Shown here: in pieces, positions 51,482 to 60,460 of the stretch
Layout of the letters: every line of letters begins with the position of its first letter
Numbering within the stretch: position 1 is the stretch's first letter
NCBI GenBank assembly: GCA_914767885.1
Contig: CAJZBQ010000054.1
Location: forward strand, 186,001 to 250,000
Length of the DNA stretch: 64,000 nt
Direction: 5' to 3'
Source: Blepharisma stoltei
Lineage: Eukaryota > Ciliophora > Heterotrichea > Heterotrichida > Blepharismidae
Made by a program: the position numbers and the translations under genes
The notes under the pieces: generated by a model
Told to the model about the DNA's origin: nothing
The model's database searches: none
Seen by the model: the letters and a program-made list of their open reading frames with translations, nothing else

Positions 51482-51545
51482 TTAAGTTGATGACTTTTCT
51501 AGAATTACCCTGTCAATGATGACAATTCCTCGTTTCTGACCCATT
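51482..51545 (+). ncRNA. C/D-box snoRNA 3 (two 18S guides)
   Basis: Box C TTGATGA (51487-51493), D' CTGT, C' ATGATGA (51516-51522), box D CTGA (51536-51539). The guide before D', TCTAGAATTACC, complements 18S GGTAATTCTAGA near the 5' end; the guide before D, CAATTCCTCGTTT, complements an AACGAGGAATT segment near the 18S 3' part. A textbook double-guide layout. Confidence 0.82.
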
Positions 51546-51552
51546 TATAACT

Positions 51553-51617
51553 TTATACTGATGATAATTTACTCTGATTCATTGATGAATCTTTTCCACC
51601 AAGATCGCTGACTTTTA
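51553..51617 (+). ncRNA. C/D-box snoRNA 4 (LSU-directed)
   Basis: Box C CTGATGA (51558-51564), D' CTGA (51574-51577), C' TTGATGA (51582-51588), box D CTGA (51608-51611). The guide CCACCAAGATC before box D complements the conserved LSU rRNA string GATCTTGGTGG. Confidence 0.8.
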
Positions 51618-51636
51618 TATTGTCTTTATTTTCTTA

Positions 51637-51919
51637 TTCTCCATTTTAAGAGTGAGCAAAATTGTTTTGCTCTATCTAAAAGGGGGGTTGAGCATTTTAA
51701 AATAATTATAAACAAATTTTTTCTTGGATTTTCAAAAAATTATGATTTAATTTACAAAATTTACGTTTAAGTGTCTTGAATTTGATAGAATTAATTAGAG
51801 ATCCTGTTTAAAAAACATAAATTTTTTTATAAAAAAGATTTATATTAGAAATTTTTTTGCTAGCTCTAAAAGGTGGAGGCATTTTTCCAATGCTTTGCTC
51901 GCTCTTAAATGGGAAGTTA
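51637..51919. mobile_element. MITE with GAGTGAGCAAAA-type ends (283 bp), intergenic
   Basis: The left end TCTCCATTTTAAGAGTGAGCAAAA, followed by its inverted copy ttttgctctatctaaaaggg, and the right end TTTGCTCGCTCTTAAATGGGAAG-TTA are inverted. The interior gaattaattagagatcc... resembles family G. It may be a subfamily of it. Confidence 0.7.
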
Positions 51920-52137
51920 ATTTCATCCATTATTAAATAAGCTCTTTATTTATTAGATTGCCTGATTTTGCTGTCTTTCAAGCGAGTTGCCATTTAGTAT
52001 GGCCAATGAAGAGTAATTAATTAATGCTAAAATGTTATATTGGAGCTATAATCAACAAAGAAAAAATATTACTCTGATATAAAAGAATCAGCAGAGTGTT
52101 GTCAATGATATATGCTCAATATAGGATAAAATGAAAA

Positions 52138-52262
52138 ATATCTTATCTAATCTAATCTGATCTATCGATTAAACAGACAAAACGGTCCTTATAGGCCATG
52201 AATCGCTGACATTTGAGGATTCATGTACGGATGGTTTTGATATGTATCGTATTCTCTAAAAA
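52138..52262. repeat. Possible retroposon fragment
   Basis: Begins with a short tandem array tatcttatctaatctaatct, the same type of tail as in the retroposon at 29400-29999, followed by about 100 bp of GC-richer unique DNA (cggtccttataggccatgaa). Neither duplication nor a second copy was seen. Confidence 0.4.
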
Positions 52263-52341
52263 AAATTCTTCGAATTGCTTGACTGGTTTGGATACTTAAA
52301 ATATTGCAAAATTAAGCTTCTAGTTCTGTATTTTAAATTTA

Positions 52342-52811
52342 CTCCCCTCCGAGAGCGAACCAAAATTTTTGTTTCGCTCATGGAAGAGTTAATTTTTTAG
52401 AAAAATATTTTACATATTTTTATATTGTAAATTGGCTCTTTTTGTGCACAAGCACACAGGTCATACTAATATCCAGATCCATATTCCCCAAGTCTGGATT
52501 ACGGAACTAGCCATCAGTATGACCCCTGTACTTGTGCCATAAAGGTCAATGCACAAAATAGTAAATTTTCTTTTTAAAATATAAAAGCATCCAATTCGTA
52601 ATAAAAATTAATTTAATTTGTAAAATTTATGTTTTAAAATGTTTAAATTTATTAGAATTAGCTATAAATTTCATTACAATAATTATCACTTATCAAAATA
52701 TTTTTTCATAAAACATTTTACATTAAAAAAACTTTTGTTCGCTCACGGAGGGTGGGTTTTTACCCAAAAAAGGAATTTTCATGTGGTTTTTCACTCATGG
52801 AGGAGGAGTTA
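52342..52811. mobile_element. Family G MITE (470 bp) carrying a nested insertion
   Basis: Ends TACTCCCCTCCGAGAGCGAAC and the complement of TTCACTCATGGAGGAGGAG-TTA. A typical family G interior (gaattagctataaatttcat) is present, but the left half is lengthened by a nested inverted-repeat segment (52434-52563). It ends about 75 bp before the RRM gene start, so it sits in the promoter or 5' leader in this DNA. Confidence 0.8.
52434..52563. mobile_element. Nested inverted-repeat element inside a MITE
   Basis: tttttgtgcacaagcacacaggtcatactaat at the left pairs loosely with cagtatgacccctgtacttgtgcc...gtgcacaaaa at the right (imperfect hairpin). Its GC content is higher than the host MITE, and other family G copies lack it. 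Confidence 0.65.
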
Positions 52812-52884
52812 ATAAAACAAAAGTTTACCAATTATTTATATGTGATTTATGCTATATCAACACCGAAATATTCCATATAATAAA

Positions 52885-54321
52885 ATGGCGGAAGATATCC
52901 CAAATGAAAAAAGCTCAAAAAATTTATCAATACTAAAAGTTTTACTTGAATATCACCTCTTTGAGAAGAAAATGTTACAAAAAAACACACCTTGAAAACT
53001 GTTTCACCCACTACCAACAAAACAAGACAGTCTCGCAATCGAAATTAAAAAAAATATTTCAGCTTTTGTGAACTCTAGCATAGAAGAAACTTCTAAGCTT
53101 ATTAAAGATCTCTACAAAAATCTTGACAGCGCTATTAAAAGTATCTCAAATATTGAAAAAGATTGGGATGAATTTTTGGATACCCAAAATAAAAATATCC
53201 CAGCTCCTGAAGTTAAACTTTCAGGAGTTAAATTAAATTAAGAGTCTTAAGGTCTTTTAGATTTGATGCTCCTCATACACTTGCGACACCGGACCATTGC
53301 TTGCTAGTGGTAGCATCGATTATCCGAGCCCATCAACAACAGCAGTCTTTACCCAGAACTAATAGCTTAATTGCGTTCTTGGGATTCGACAAGTTAGGTA
53401 GACTCCTCGTGTGTGCGTCTTGCAGGTGTTATGTAGGCAAAGGTTAGTCCGATGCCTCCTCTAGACTGCCTTGAGGAAGGGCGAGTACCCAGAAAAAAAA
53501 CCCACGGTCCTCGGGAACCGATAGGGAAAGAACCCGTGGCCCAGAAACCAAGCAAATAATCAATAACTGGACTGGAATGGCCACAAGCTGACACCCAGGT
53601 CACTCACTCCATATAGCCGTCAGGAGTTATAGGAATTACTACAAAAGAAAAAGAAAAAGCTTCCCAAAGTGAAATAAAATGCAAAGAAATAATTTCGGAA
53701 ATCCAAGCTCTGAAATGCCCTCCTTCTTTGAAAATACCGCCATATGCTGCTAGATATAGGTATGAAGAAATTGATCATGATTTTTCCAATCAAAAGAAAG
53801 CTGAAAATAAGCACGCAGATTCCTTAAAAACTGATGTTTTAATTAGTGGCTTAAATAAAGAGATAAGAAAAGAAGATCTTCTTTATTTCTTTAGAGATTC
53901 ACATCCAGGAAAGGTCAAGATGCCCATATCAAGAAGAGGTAAGAATAAAGGTTATGCTATTATTACTTTTCCTACATTAGAAGATGCCAGAAATGCATCG
54001 AGATTGAGCTCTCAAAGCTTTATGGGCAGCATAATATCTGTTGAATTAATATCTAATGAAAATCTGGCACAAAAACCCCCCAAAACTTATACCATTCATG
54101 TTCAAAATTTTAATTTTCATACATCTGATGAATCAATCTCTAGATTTTTTAGGAGGAATGGGGTATGTGTGGAGTGTATAAGAATCCCACATTTTCCTAG
54201 CGGACAGAATAAAGGATTTGGATTTGTGGTTTTGCTCACTAAAAGTGATTTTAAGCGTGCTTTGAAATTAGATGGTCTTGAACTTGAAGGAAGAGAACTT
54301 AGAATTGAAGTTGCTTGCTAA
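52885..54321 (+). CDS. RNA-binding protein with two RRMs
   Basis: Pieces 52885-53230 and 53630-54321; the first starts MAEDIPNEKSSKN (in-frame ATGs at 52840 and 52849 are possible earlier starts). N-terminal 145 residues are helical and charged. RRM1: DVLISGLNKEIRKEDLLYFFRD ... RGKNKGYAIITFPTLEDA. RRM2: YTIHVQNFNFHTSDESISRFFRRNG ... GQNKGFGFVVLLTKSDFKRA ... LRIEVAC at the end. RNP1 octamers are NKGYAIIT and NKGFGFVV, both with aromatic RNA-binding residues. Trp by TGA in NTPWKLF. A family A retroposon splits the gene after KLSGV. Stop is TAA. Confidence 0.85.
53231..53629 (-). mobile_element. SINE-like retroposon, family A copy 3, in coding sequence (399 bp)
   Basis: Duplication tcaggagtta (53221-53230, 53620-53629), ending in TA. 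Minus orientation: its A/T tail (aattaaattaag) lies at the left. The minus strand shares TTATTGATTAT, TCTGGGCCACGGGTTCTTTC and CGCCCTTCCTCAAGG with 10747-11239. Deletion gives KLSGVIGITTKEKEK. Confidence 0.88.
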
Positions 54322-54510
54322 ATAAAATTTTCCCTTAATAACTTTTTTTAAATATGAATAAATTGTTGATTTTTTAGGTTAATACTAACTTTAATATTTA
54401 ACAAAAAGCTAAATTTAATTATTTTAAAAATAACATTATCATTCGAAAAAAAAACCTGTTAATGGGTAAGAATTATATAAAATCGCTCAAAATAAATAAA
54501 ACATAAAAAA

Positions 54511-56593
54511 ATGATTGGCAAAAATACAAAAGCAATACTAACACCTATTTTAGTCGATGATGAAAAACTTAGAAAGCTCCAAAAAGAATTCTTAACTCCC
54601 CCTTGTTTACCGATCAAAATTTTTCTGCTCGCTAGCCAAGGGGATTAAGCTTTTTATAATTAAATTATTTAAAAATTTTAATATATTATATGTAAATCTC
54701 TAGTTTAATTTATTAAATTTATTTTTTAAAAATGTATGCTATTTAATATAATATGCTGGAAATCTCATTATTATAATCATTAATTATATATTTTTATAAA
54801 AGTTTTATATTAAATTTTTTGCTCATTAACAATAGAGGTCTATTTCCCCAAAATAGGGATTTTTCTATTGGTTTTGCTCGCTAACCAAGTCTGGGGCAAG
54901 AGGAAGAAAAAGCAAAAATGAGCCTACACGAAGATCGAGCAGTGAAAGACCTACTTTACTTACTTCAAAATCCACGAACCAGTTTCCTAAACCTCGAGAA
55001 ATCCTAAAAGACTACATCAAAAAAAGATTAGAAGAAAATAAGGACTGCAATGCTTATAATACTGCAGTCACCCTAAAGCACTGACCTCCTTTAACCCCGA
55101 CAGCAGGCCAGTTTCCAATACACAGAAGAGTGTTTTCAGACCAAATTCAAACTATCTTCAGGGATTCTTTAAAAAAAGATGACGAAACAAGCCCAAAAAT
55201 TACTCCAGATTCAACACCTAAAACATTTTATTTAGAAAAAGATCCATTTCTCGATCTAAATAGTGCGCCAAGAAAAAGGTTTAAGCCTCAGCCAGGAGAA
55301 AATGCTTTACTAATCCAACATATTTCAAATTATTTTAAAACCTATTTAGATGGCCCACCAACGACAACTGATTTCTATAGCATCGGCGAAACTATAGGAA
55401 AAGGACCATTTGGGATAGTTTTTATAGGAAAACATAAGCTGGCAGGCATTAATGTAGCCATAAAATCAATAGCAAAAGTTGCATTAGAAAATGAAGATGC
55501 CCGCAAAAAAGTTCTCCATGAAGTTCTTATATTAAAGAAAACCAGGCATGAAAGGATTAACAGGATATTAGAAGTTTTTGCATCTGAGCACCATTATTTT
55601 ATAGTCATGGAGTACGCAGGAGGTGGAGATCTTTTACAATTCGTAAAGAAAAAGAAAAAAATTGTGGAAAAAGAAGCAAAAGATATTTTTCGACAAATTT
55701 TGGAAGGCGCTCAATTGATGCACTCTAATAGAGTTTTACATAGAGATATTAAATTGGAGAATATTTTGCTGGACTCAAGCTATTCGTCTATTAAGTTTTG
55801 TGACTTTTCGAGTAGCAGGGTAATGAGAAGAGGAGATGTTGCAACTGAAAAATGCGGGACTCCTGCATATCTTGCCCCAGAAATGATTGCAGGAAAAGGC
55901 TATGAGGAGTTTTCAGTTGATATATGGTGTTTAGGAATTTTACTATACACAATGCTATGTGGGACTGTTCCATTTAAAGGAAAAAATATTAAAGAACTAC
56001 AAATAGCGATTTTAAAAGGGACAATTGATTATCCTGATTTTTTATCAGAGGAAGCAAAAGATTTAATTTCCCAATTTTTAGATTTAATTCCTCAAAATAG
56101 AATTTCTATATGAAAAGCTTTAGAGCATCCTTGATTTTCAAGCGAAGGCAAAGATGAAAATAATATAGCGCCTTTTTTTGTTGGCGGACCTTTGGAGAGA
56201 AGACCACGCGCTTTTGATGATGCTGCGATATCAGAAGTCTCAAAATTTGGGTATCCAAAAAGTTATCTAATTAATTCACTCACTCCCCCAGTAATAAGCA
56301 AATTTTTGCTTATTCGTGGAGGCTTTAAGCATAAAATTTTCAAATTGTTAATTTGCTTATTATTTAGGGGTAAATGCACAAAGTTTTTATTTTTGACATT
56401 TTAGCTGAAAACCACCTAATAAAGCAAATTTCGATTTATTTATATAAAATTTACCATTTAAAAATTCTGTGCAAAAAACCCCACGAATAAGCAAGAATTT
56501 ACTTATTACTGGGCAGGAGGAGTCAGAAACGGAGACTTGAATCATGCTACAGCAAGCTATTACCTTCTAAGAGAAAATATGCTAGTAAATTAA
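54511..56593 (+). CDS. CAMK/SNF1(AMPK)-like Ser/Thr kinase with DFS motif
   Basis: Pieces 54511-54594, 54899-56282 and 56526-56593. The N-terminal 200 residues are disordered. Kinase domain: GETIGKGPFGIVFIGKH, VAIKSIAK, EHHYFIVMEYAGGGDLLQF, VLHRDIKLENILL, IKFCDFSSS, KCGTPAYLAPEMI, VDIWCLGILLYTMLCGTVPF, LEHPWF. The magnesium loop reads DFS instead of DFG; the catalytic Asp and metal-binding Asp are kept, so it may be active with altered regulation. A C-terminal UBA-like end (FGYPKSYLINSLRNGDLNHATASYYLL) is typical of SNF1/MARK relatives. Trp by TGA in KHWPPL, ISIWKAL, EHPWF. Both IESs lack a clean TA pair. Stop is TAA. Confidence 0.85.
54595..54898. mobile_element. MITE acting as IES (about 304 bp), right boundary without TA
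   Basis: The left end TTA-ACTCCCCCTTG...GCTAGCCAAGGGG and right end GCTCGCTAACCAAGTCTGGGG-CA are inverted. The in-frame join LQKEFL-RGRKSKN requires TTA at the left and GCA at the right. A TA pair farther out (CTTAG at 54568-54572 to CCTAC at about 54922-54926) is an alternative. Confidence 0.65.
56283..56525. mobile_element. MITE acting as IES with TCA boundaries (243 bp)
   Basis: The left end TCA-CTCCCCCAGTAATAAGCAAA and right end TTACTTATTACTGGGCAGGAGGAG-TCA are inverted. Only the TCA-to-TCA deletion (56280-56282, 56523-56525) gives SLRNGDLNHATASYYLL, the conserved UBA-like ending; no TA lies at the boundary. Confidence 0.75.
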
Positions 56594-56605
56594 AATTAAA
56601 TAAAA

Positions 56606-56884
56606 ATGTTTTGACTGATCTTATGCCTTTACAAGATTGTGCTTATAATTGCAGAATGCCAAGATGAAGATCATTGCCTTAAAGAGATAAAGAATGAAAC
56701 TGCTTATATTAATGATACGAAATGGGGAGATTGATACTCAGTTCTCAGTATAGTTAAAAATTTATTATTTTGTGCACTCTTAGCAGGATGGGCAATATGG
56801 ATGCTTTATTCCAAAATAGCTGGAGTTAAAAAGCCTAGTAATTTGCCAAGCACTAGCTCAGTCTTATGAAAAACTGATAAATAA
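56606..56884 (+). CDS. Small secretory/membrane protein (92 aa)
   Basis: ATG 56606, reading three TGA codons as Trp (MFWLILCLYKIVLIIAEC..., KWGDWYSVL..., SSVLWKTDK) to TAA. It has an N-terminal signal-peptide-like hydrophobic stretch, a short Cys-containing outside part (ECQDEDHCLKEIKNETAYIND with one N-glycosylation motif, NET) and one membrane helix (NLLFCALLAGWAIWMLYSKIAG). No relative recognised. It begins 13 bp after the kinase stop and is invisible under the standard code. Confidence 0.65.
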
Positions 56885-57007
56885 TTAATTTAACTCATCG
56901 ACGACATTTACACCCAAAAACCGATTTTTACCTCTGTCCCTGAGCTTACCCTTGCCGACTAGAAACTGCCCAAAAGCTACTATTATCAATTATAAGATAA
57001 TACATAT

Positions 57008-58145
57008 TTATCTACAACATTTATGATTAATAAAACAGCCACGATGTATTGGCTCGCTGCAATCAGAACATTTATAGTAGGTTTTGCTGTCTTTATTCAA
57101 CTGTTTACAATAAGTAAATCTTCTATTCATTTCTCCCTTTATTGCCGCCTTTGTAATTTGATTACTATTGCAATTATATTCTATCAATCCTAAAGCCACT
57201 TCCATTCTAAATTCTTCATGACTAAGTAGTCCATCACTGCTTTTGCTATGGTTTTTATAAATTATATAAGAATTTATCAAAGCGATTTGAATGAAGTAGT
57301 AGAAACATGATTTCATCATTTATTTGACCTTTCCAACTGTATAACTTTGAAGAAGCTGATCAAAGTGATCAACACCTGGCATGTATGTTGAATAATTAGT
57401 TAGGATATCAGTTTTATTTTTGTAACTTCTGACGAGTATCTGGCTGAAGTTTCTTTTGCATTTGTTGATTCAATATTGGAGATAAGGAAGACTGCTCTTT
57501 TATCGAGCCAACGCAAAATAGCAAAGGATTACTGAAATAAAACACCAATCGATTCACTTTATTTATATGAACTTTGGCAATCCTTTCCTTTTTTCTTAAT
57601 TCCAGTTGCTCCGAATCCTTGATTTGCTAAAATTCTGAATAATTCAGGACTTGAATACCAATTGTCGCAATATAAGTGATTCCAGTTTGATCTTAATTCT
57701 TCAATTAGTCTCAGTGTCACAGCCATTGTGATATTATTTTCTATTTTGCTGATTTTCCAGGGTTTTTCATAAATAGCCTATTTTTGAATCGCACAATGTA
57801 AATACCTTGAATTCTCAATTTATAGGCTTTTTTGACATACTGCTTGGAAATGTGGTGGCCTTTATATTTTATCATGCTTTCATCAATTGAAATTTCTCTG
57901 CATAATTCATAATTTCTTTTGCAATTTTAGACAAAATTTCAGCGATTGGACTAAGTTTAGATAACCGTCCAGTCCATTGAGATGATGAAGGAGGTGATAA
58001 GGGAATTATTTTGGAAATACCTTCAATCATCAATAAAATCTCCTTCAGTTGAAGATGCAGAAGAGCAATCAATATCAATTGATCCACTACTTCTATCACT
58101 TGATGAATTAGGTTCTTGCTCAGTGTCTAACGAATTTACCAATTA
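57008..58145 (-). pseudogene. Decayed PiggyBac-family (DDE_Tnp_1_7) transposase
   Basis: Read on the minus strand in three frames: ...SKLSPIAEILSKIAKEI | EISIDESMIKYKGHHISKQYVKKAYKLRIQG | WNHLYCDNWYSSPELFRILANQGFGATGIKKKGK | AILRWLDKRAVFLISN | NYSTYMPGVDHFDQLLQSY | SCFYYFIQIALINSYIIYK...SHEEFRMEVALGL and a C-terminal Cys/His finger (CSDCSEPIHRGCFINHKC). This order (IDE.MI..KG, DNWY.S, MPGVD..DQ, NSYI.YK, zinc finger) is that of PiggyBac transposases. The catalytic DDE/D Asp positions in IDES and CDNW are visible. At least three TAA codons, three frameshifts and loss of the first third make it non-coding. It is related to, but not, the ciliate PiggyMac excisase. Confidence 0.82.
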
Positions 58146-58417
58146 ACAATTAATTCATAATTTTAATACTTCAACCACTTTATCATCAATTATCATATTT
58201 TGGTAGAATTCTGGGTAGTTTTTGTCATAAAGGGTAAAGCCTATTTTTAGGGGAAAATTTGATGTTATCGTTAAAGTGTTAAACTATTTTAAAACATTTT
58301 CTATAATTTTTCAATAAGAAAAGTAAGCAATTAAGAGAGTTCATATCACAAGAATTACCAAGATAATTGTAAAGAATTACTAAATCATAACTAATGGTAA
58401 TTTAATTCTAATAAAAC

Positions 58418-59089
58418 CTATCTGAGTTCTTTATTATCTACTAGAGGAGCATACGCCCCAATATGCAAAAGGATGTCTTCAATTCCATGAGCTTTCGCCC
58501 ACCAGAAATAAAGTGCTCCAATGATCATAATCGCTTCATTAACTAGCATCAAAACAATCCCAGCCTCAAAGGTTATTGTAAATCCAGACCACGAATCTCC
58601 ACTTTCACTTAACGAATAAAAGTTGGAAACTGATAAATAAAGAATTACTCCAATAGCATATGCAATTGGAAGCAAAAAATGGGAGATCTGAAGACTCAGC
58701 AATTTAAAGCAAGTGCATCCGAATGACAAGCTCATTAAATTCAGTATGCTATAAGCCATTATAACTAAACATACAATTGAGTCAATAAAATAGCATAAGG
58801 CTGCAGCTTTAAAATGGTCAAGCCAATTGCAGACTTCTAGATCAGCGCCTTCAAGATTTGTGCAATAGTTCTTTTCGAAATCGCTAAAGGTCGTAAGAGT
58901 ATAGGCGTTCATCCCGTTATAGTCAAATTTCTTTGTTATTGTTTCCATTGAGATATAGTAAGTGTCTCCATAAGAAAATGCATTGACAAAAAATGTTACG
59001 ATAATGAGAACACAGCTGATTAGGTCAAAGCTGAATTTCATCATAGCTTTTGTGCGAGGATTTCGGCTTATTAGTAGCGGCCTTTCCAT
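58418..59089 (-). CDS. Four-helix membrane protein, uncharacterised
   Basis: 223 residues, ATG 59089. Basic N-terminus (MERPLLISRNPRTKAMMK), then four membrane segments: FDLISCVLIIVTFFVNAF, ALCYFIDSIVCLVIMAYSIL, LLPIAYAIGVILYLSVSNF and AGIVLMLVNEAIMIIGALYF. The first extracellular loop has three Cys (YCTNLEGADLEVCNW, and one at the next helix). Similar small tetraspan proteins are expanded in ciliates, but I cannot name a family. No IES. Stop is TAA (the end reads LVDNKELR). Confidence 0.72.
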   Translation of the reverse strand: MERPLLISRNPRTKAMMKFSFDLISCVLIIVTFFVNAFSYGDTYYISMETITKKFDYNGMNAYTLTTFSDFEKNYCTNLEGADLEVCNWLDHFKAAALCYFIDSIVCLVIMAYSILNLMSLSFGCTCFKLLSLQISHFLLPIAYAIGVILYLSVSNFYSLSESGDSWSGFTITFEAGIVLMLVNEAIMIIGALYFWWAKAHGIEDILLHIGAYAPLVDNKELR

Positions 59090-60080
59090 TTATAATTGCA
59101 AGATGCTTAAATAGAAATAAAAACTTCTACTTGGCTAAAAATGGTTAAGAGTTATTATGATGATTAATCAAAATGACTGTTTTTTGTAAGTATAGATAGA
59201 AAATATTAGAGGCTGATAATTTTATACCTGCTATTTTGATGTGAGAAATTATCAAATTAAAGTTCTAAAGTTATCAGACTTTAGAGTTGCAAGTGAAATT
59301 GGTCGGAAATGAGTAATAAAATATATGTCTTTTTGATTATAGTGCAAGCTTTGTTGTGATCAGACTTTACTAATATTTCATGTCATCGAAGATTTGGATA
59401 GACTTAATCCCCAGATAGCAAATCTAAAATGCATCTGGAGATTTATCATTTGGGAGTTGTCTTAGAAATGCTAGCCGAGCCAAGCCCTTTAATATGACGT
59501 TGCAAAAAATCGTGAAAGCTGAGCCAAAATTAAGCTCGGGCTATAAGTTAAATAAATCATTTAAAGAGGAAAAATTTTAAAGCAAATATCTATTTTTGCC
59601 TTTTTTATTTATACTTCTTAAAACAAATACAATGAGAATTAAGCAGGTCTGATATCTGTCTGAAATAATTTGACGTTAGTAAATCTTACAAAATTTACCT
59701 CGTTATTTTCTATAGCTTTTTGAGCTATCAAAATAGCTATTTTTGCTGACAAAAATTTATCATTTTCTTTATTCATTTTAACTAATACAAATTATATCAT
59801 TTTTTGCAATATCGATTATATTTTGATCTATAAAAGATTGTTAAATTTAAGAGCAATTATATTGAAAATCATATAATAAAATCAATCTTTTATATCAATA
59901 AAGCCAATTTCCTTCATCATCGAATTCTTTTTAAATTTATTAAAGCAAGATTTATATTATTTGCACTTTATTCTGCTTATTTTTAATTTAATTAAAATAT
60001 ATATCTTCTAAAAAGCCAAATCAAAAGCAATTAAAAGTGTTAAAGCTAAAATTTCCATTTTATTATGGCTAATAATAAAT
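59090..60080. other. Intergenic region without recognised features
   Basis: About 990 bp, AT-rich, between the divergent starts of the four-helix protein and eL41 copy 2. No family F or G terminus, retroposon tail or RNA box was recognised. Confidence 0.6.
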
Positions 60081-60158
60081 ATGAGAGACAAGTGGAGGAA
60101 GAAGAGGATGAGAAGACTCAAAAGAAAGCGCCGAAAGATGAGACAAAAGGCCAAATAA
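60081..60158 (+). CDS. RPL41: Ribosomal protein eL41 (25 aa), copy 2
   Basis: Same deduced peptide as the copy at 12024-12101, with TGG instead of TGA for Trp5. The DNA of the two copies is alike from about 20 bp before the ATG to just after the stop; they differ by third-position changes, so the protein is under selection. Stop is TAA. No intron or IES. Confidence 0.95.
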   Translation: MRDKWRKKRMRRLKRKRRKMRQKAK

Positions 60159-60460
60159 GCAAATAACTAATACACACTTCGTGTAAAACCGTTTTCTGAA
60201 CTTAAAACTTGTAAATTTTTAAAATTTATGAAATAGATAAAAAGAAATGCTCATGAGGCTAGGAAAATCTTCATAAATCCCACCTCTATCCATATAAAAT
60301 CTTGCTATATTAATATAATAAACAATAAATCGCTTTAACTCTTGTCAAGAAACTAAAATAAAAACAAATTGCTTTTACTAAACAAAAATCGTTCCACAGA
60401 TTTTTATATTTTTATTTAATCTAGAAACCAAAGTTTTAAATTATCTTAAAAGTTAAAAAA

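Noticed and set aside
57480-57560. Reading TAA as Gln to keep the PiggyBac frame open
   Set aside because: TAA ends nearly every other gene in the window at the expected C-terminus, and the locus also has frameshifts, so decay is the better explanation.
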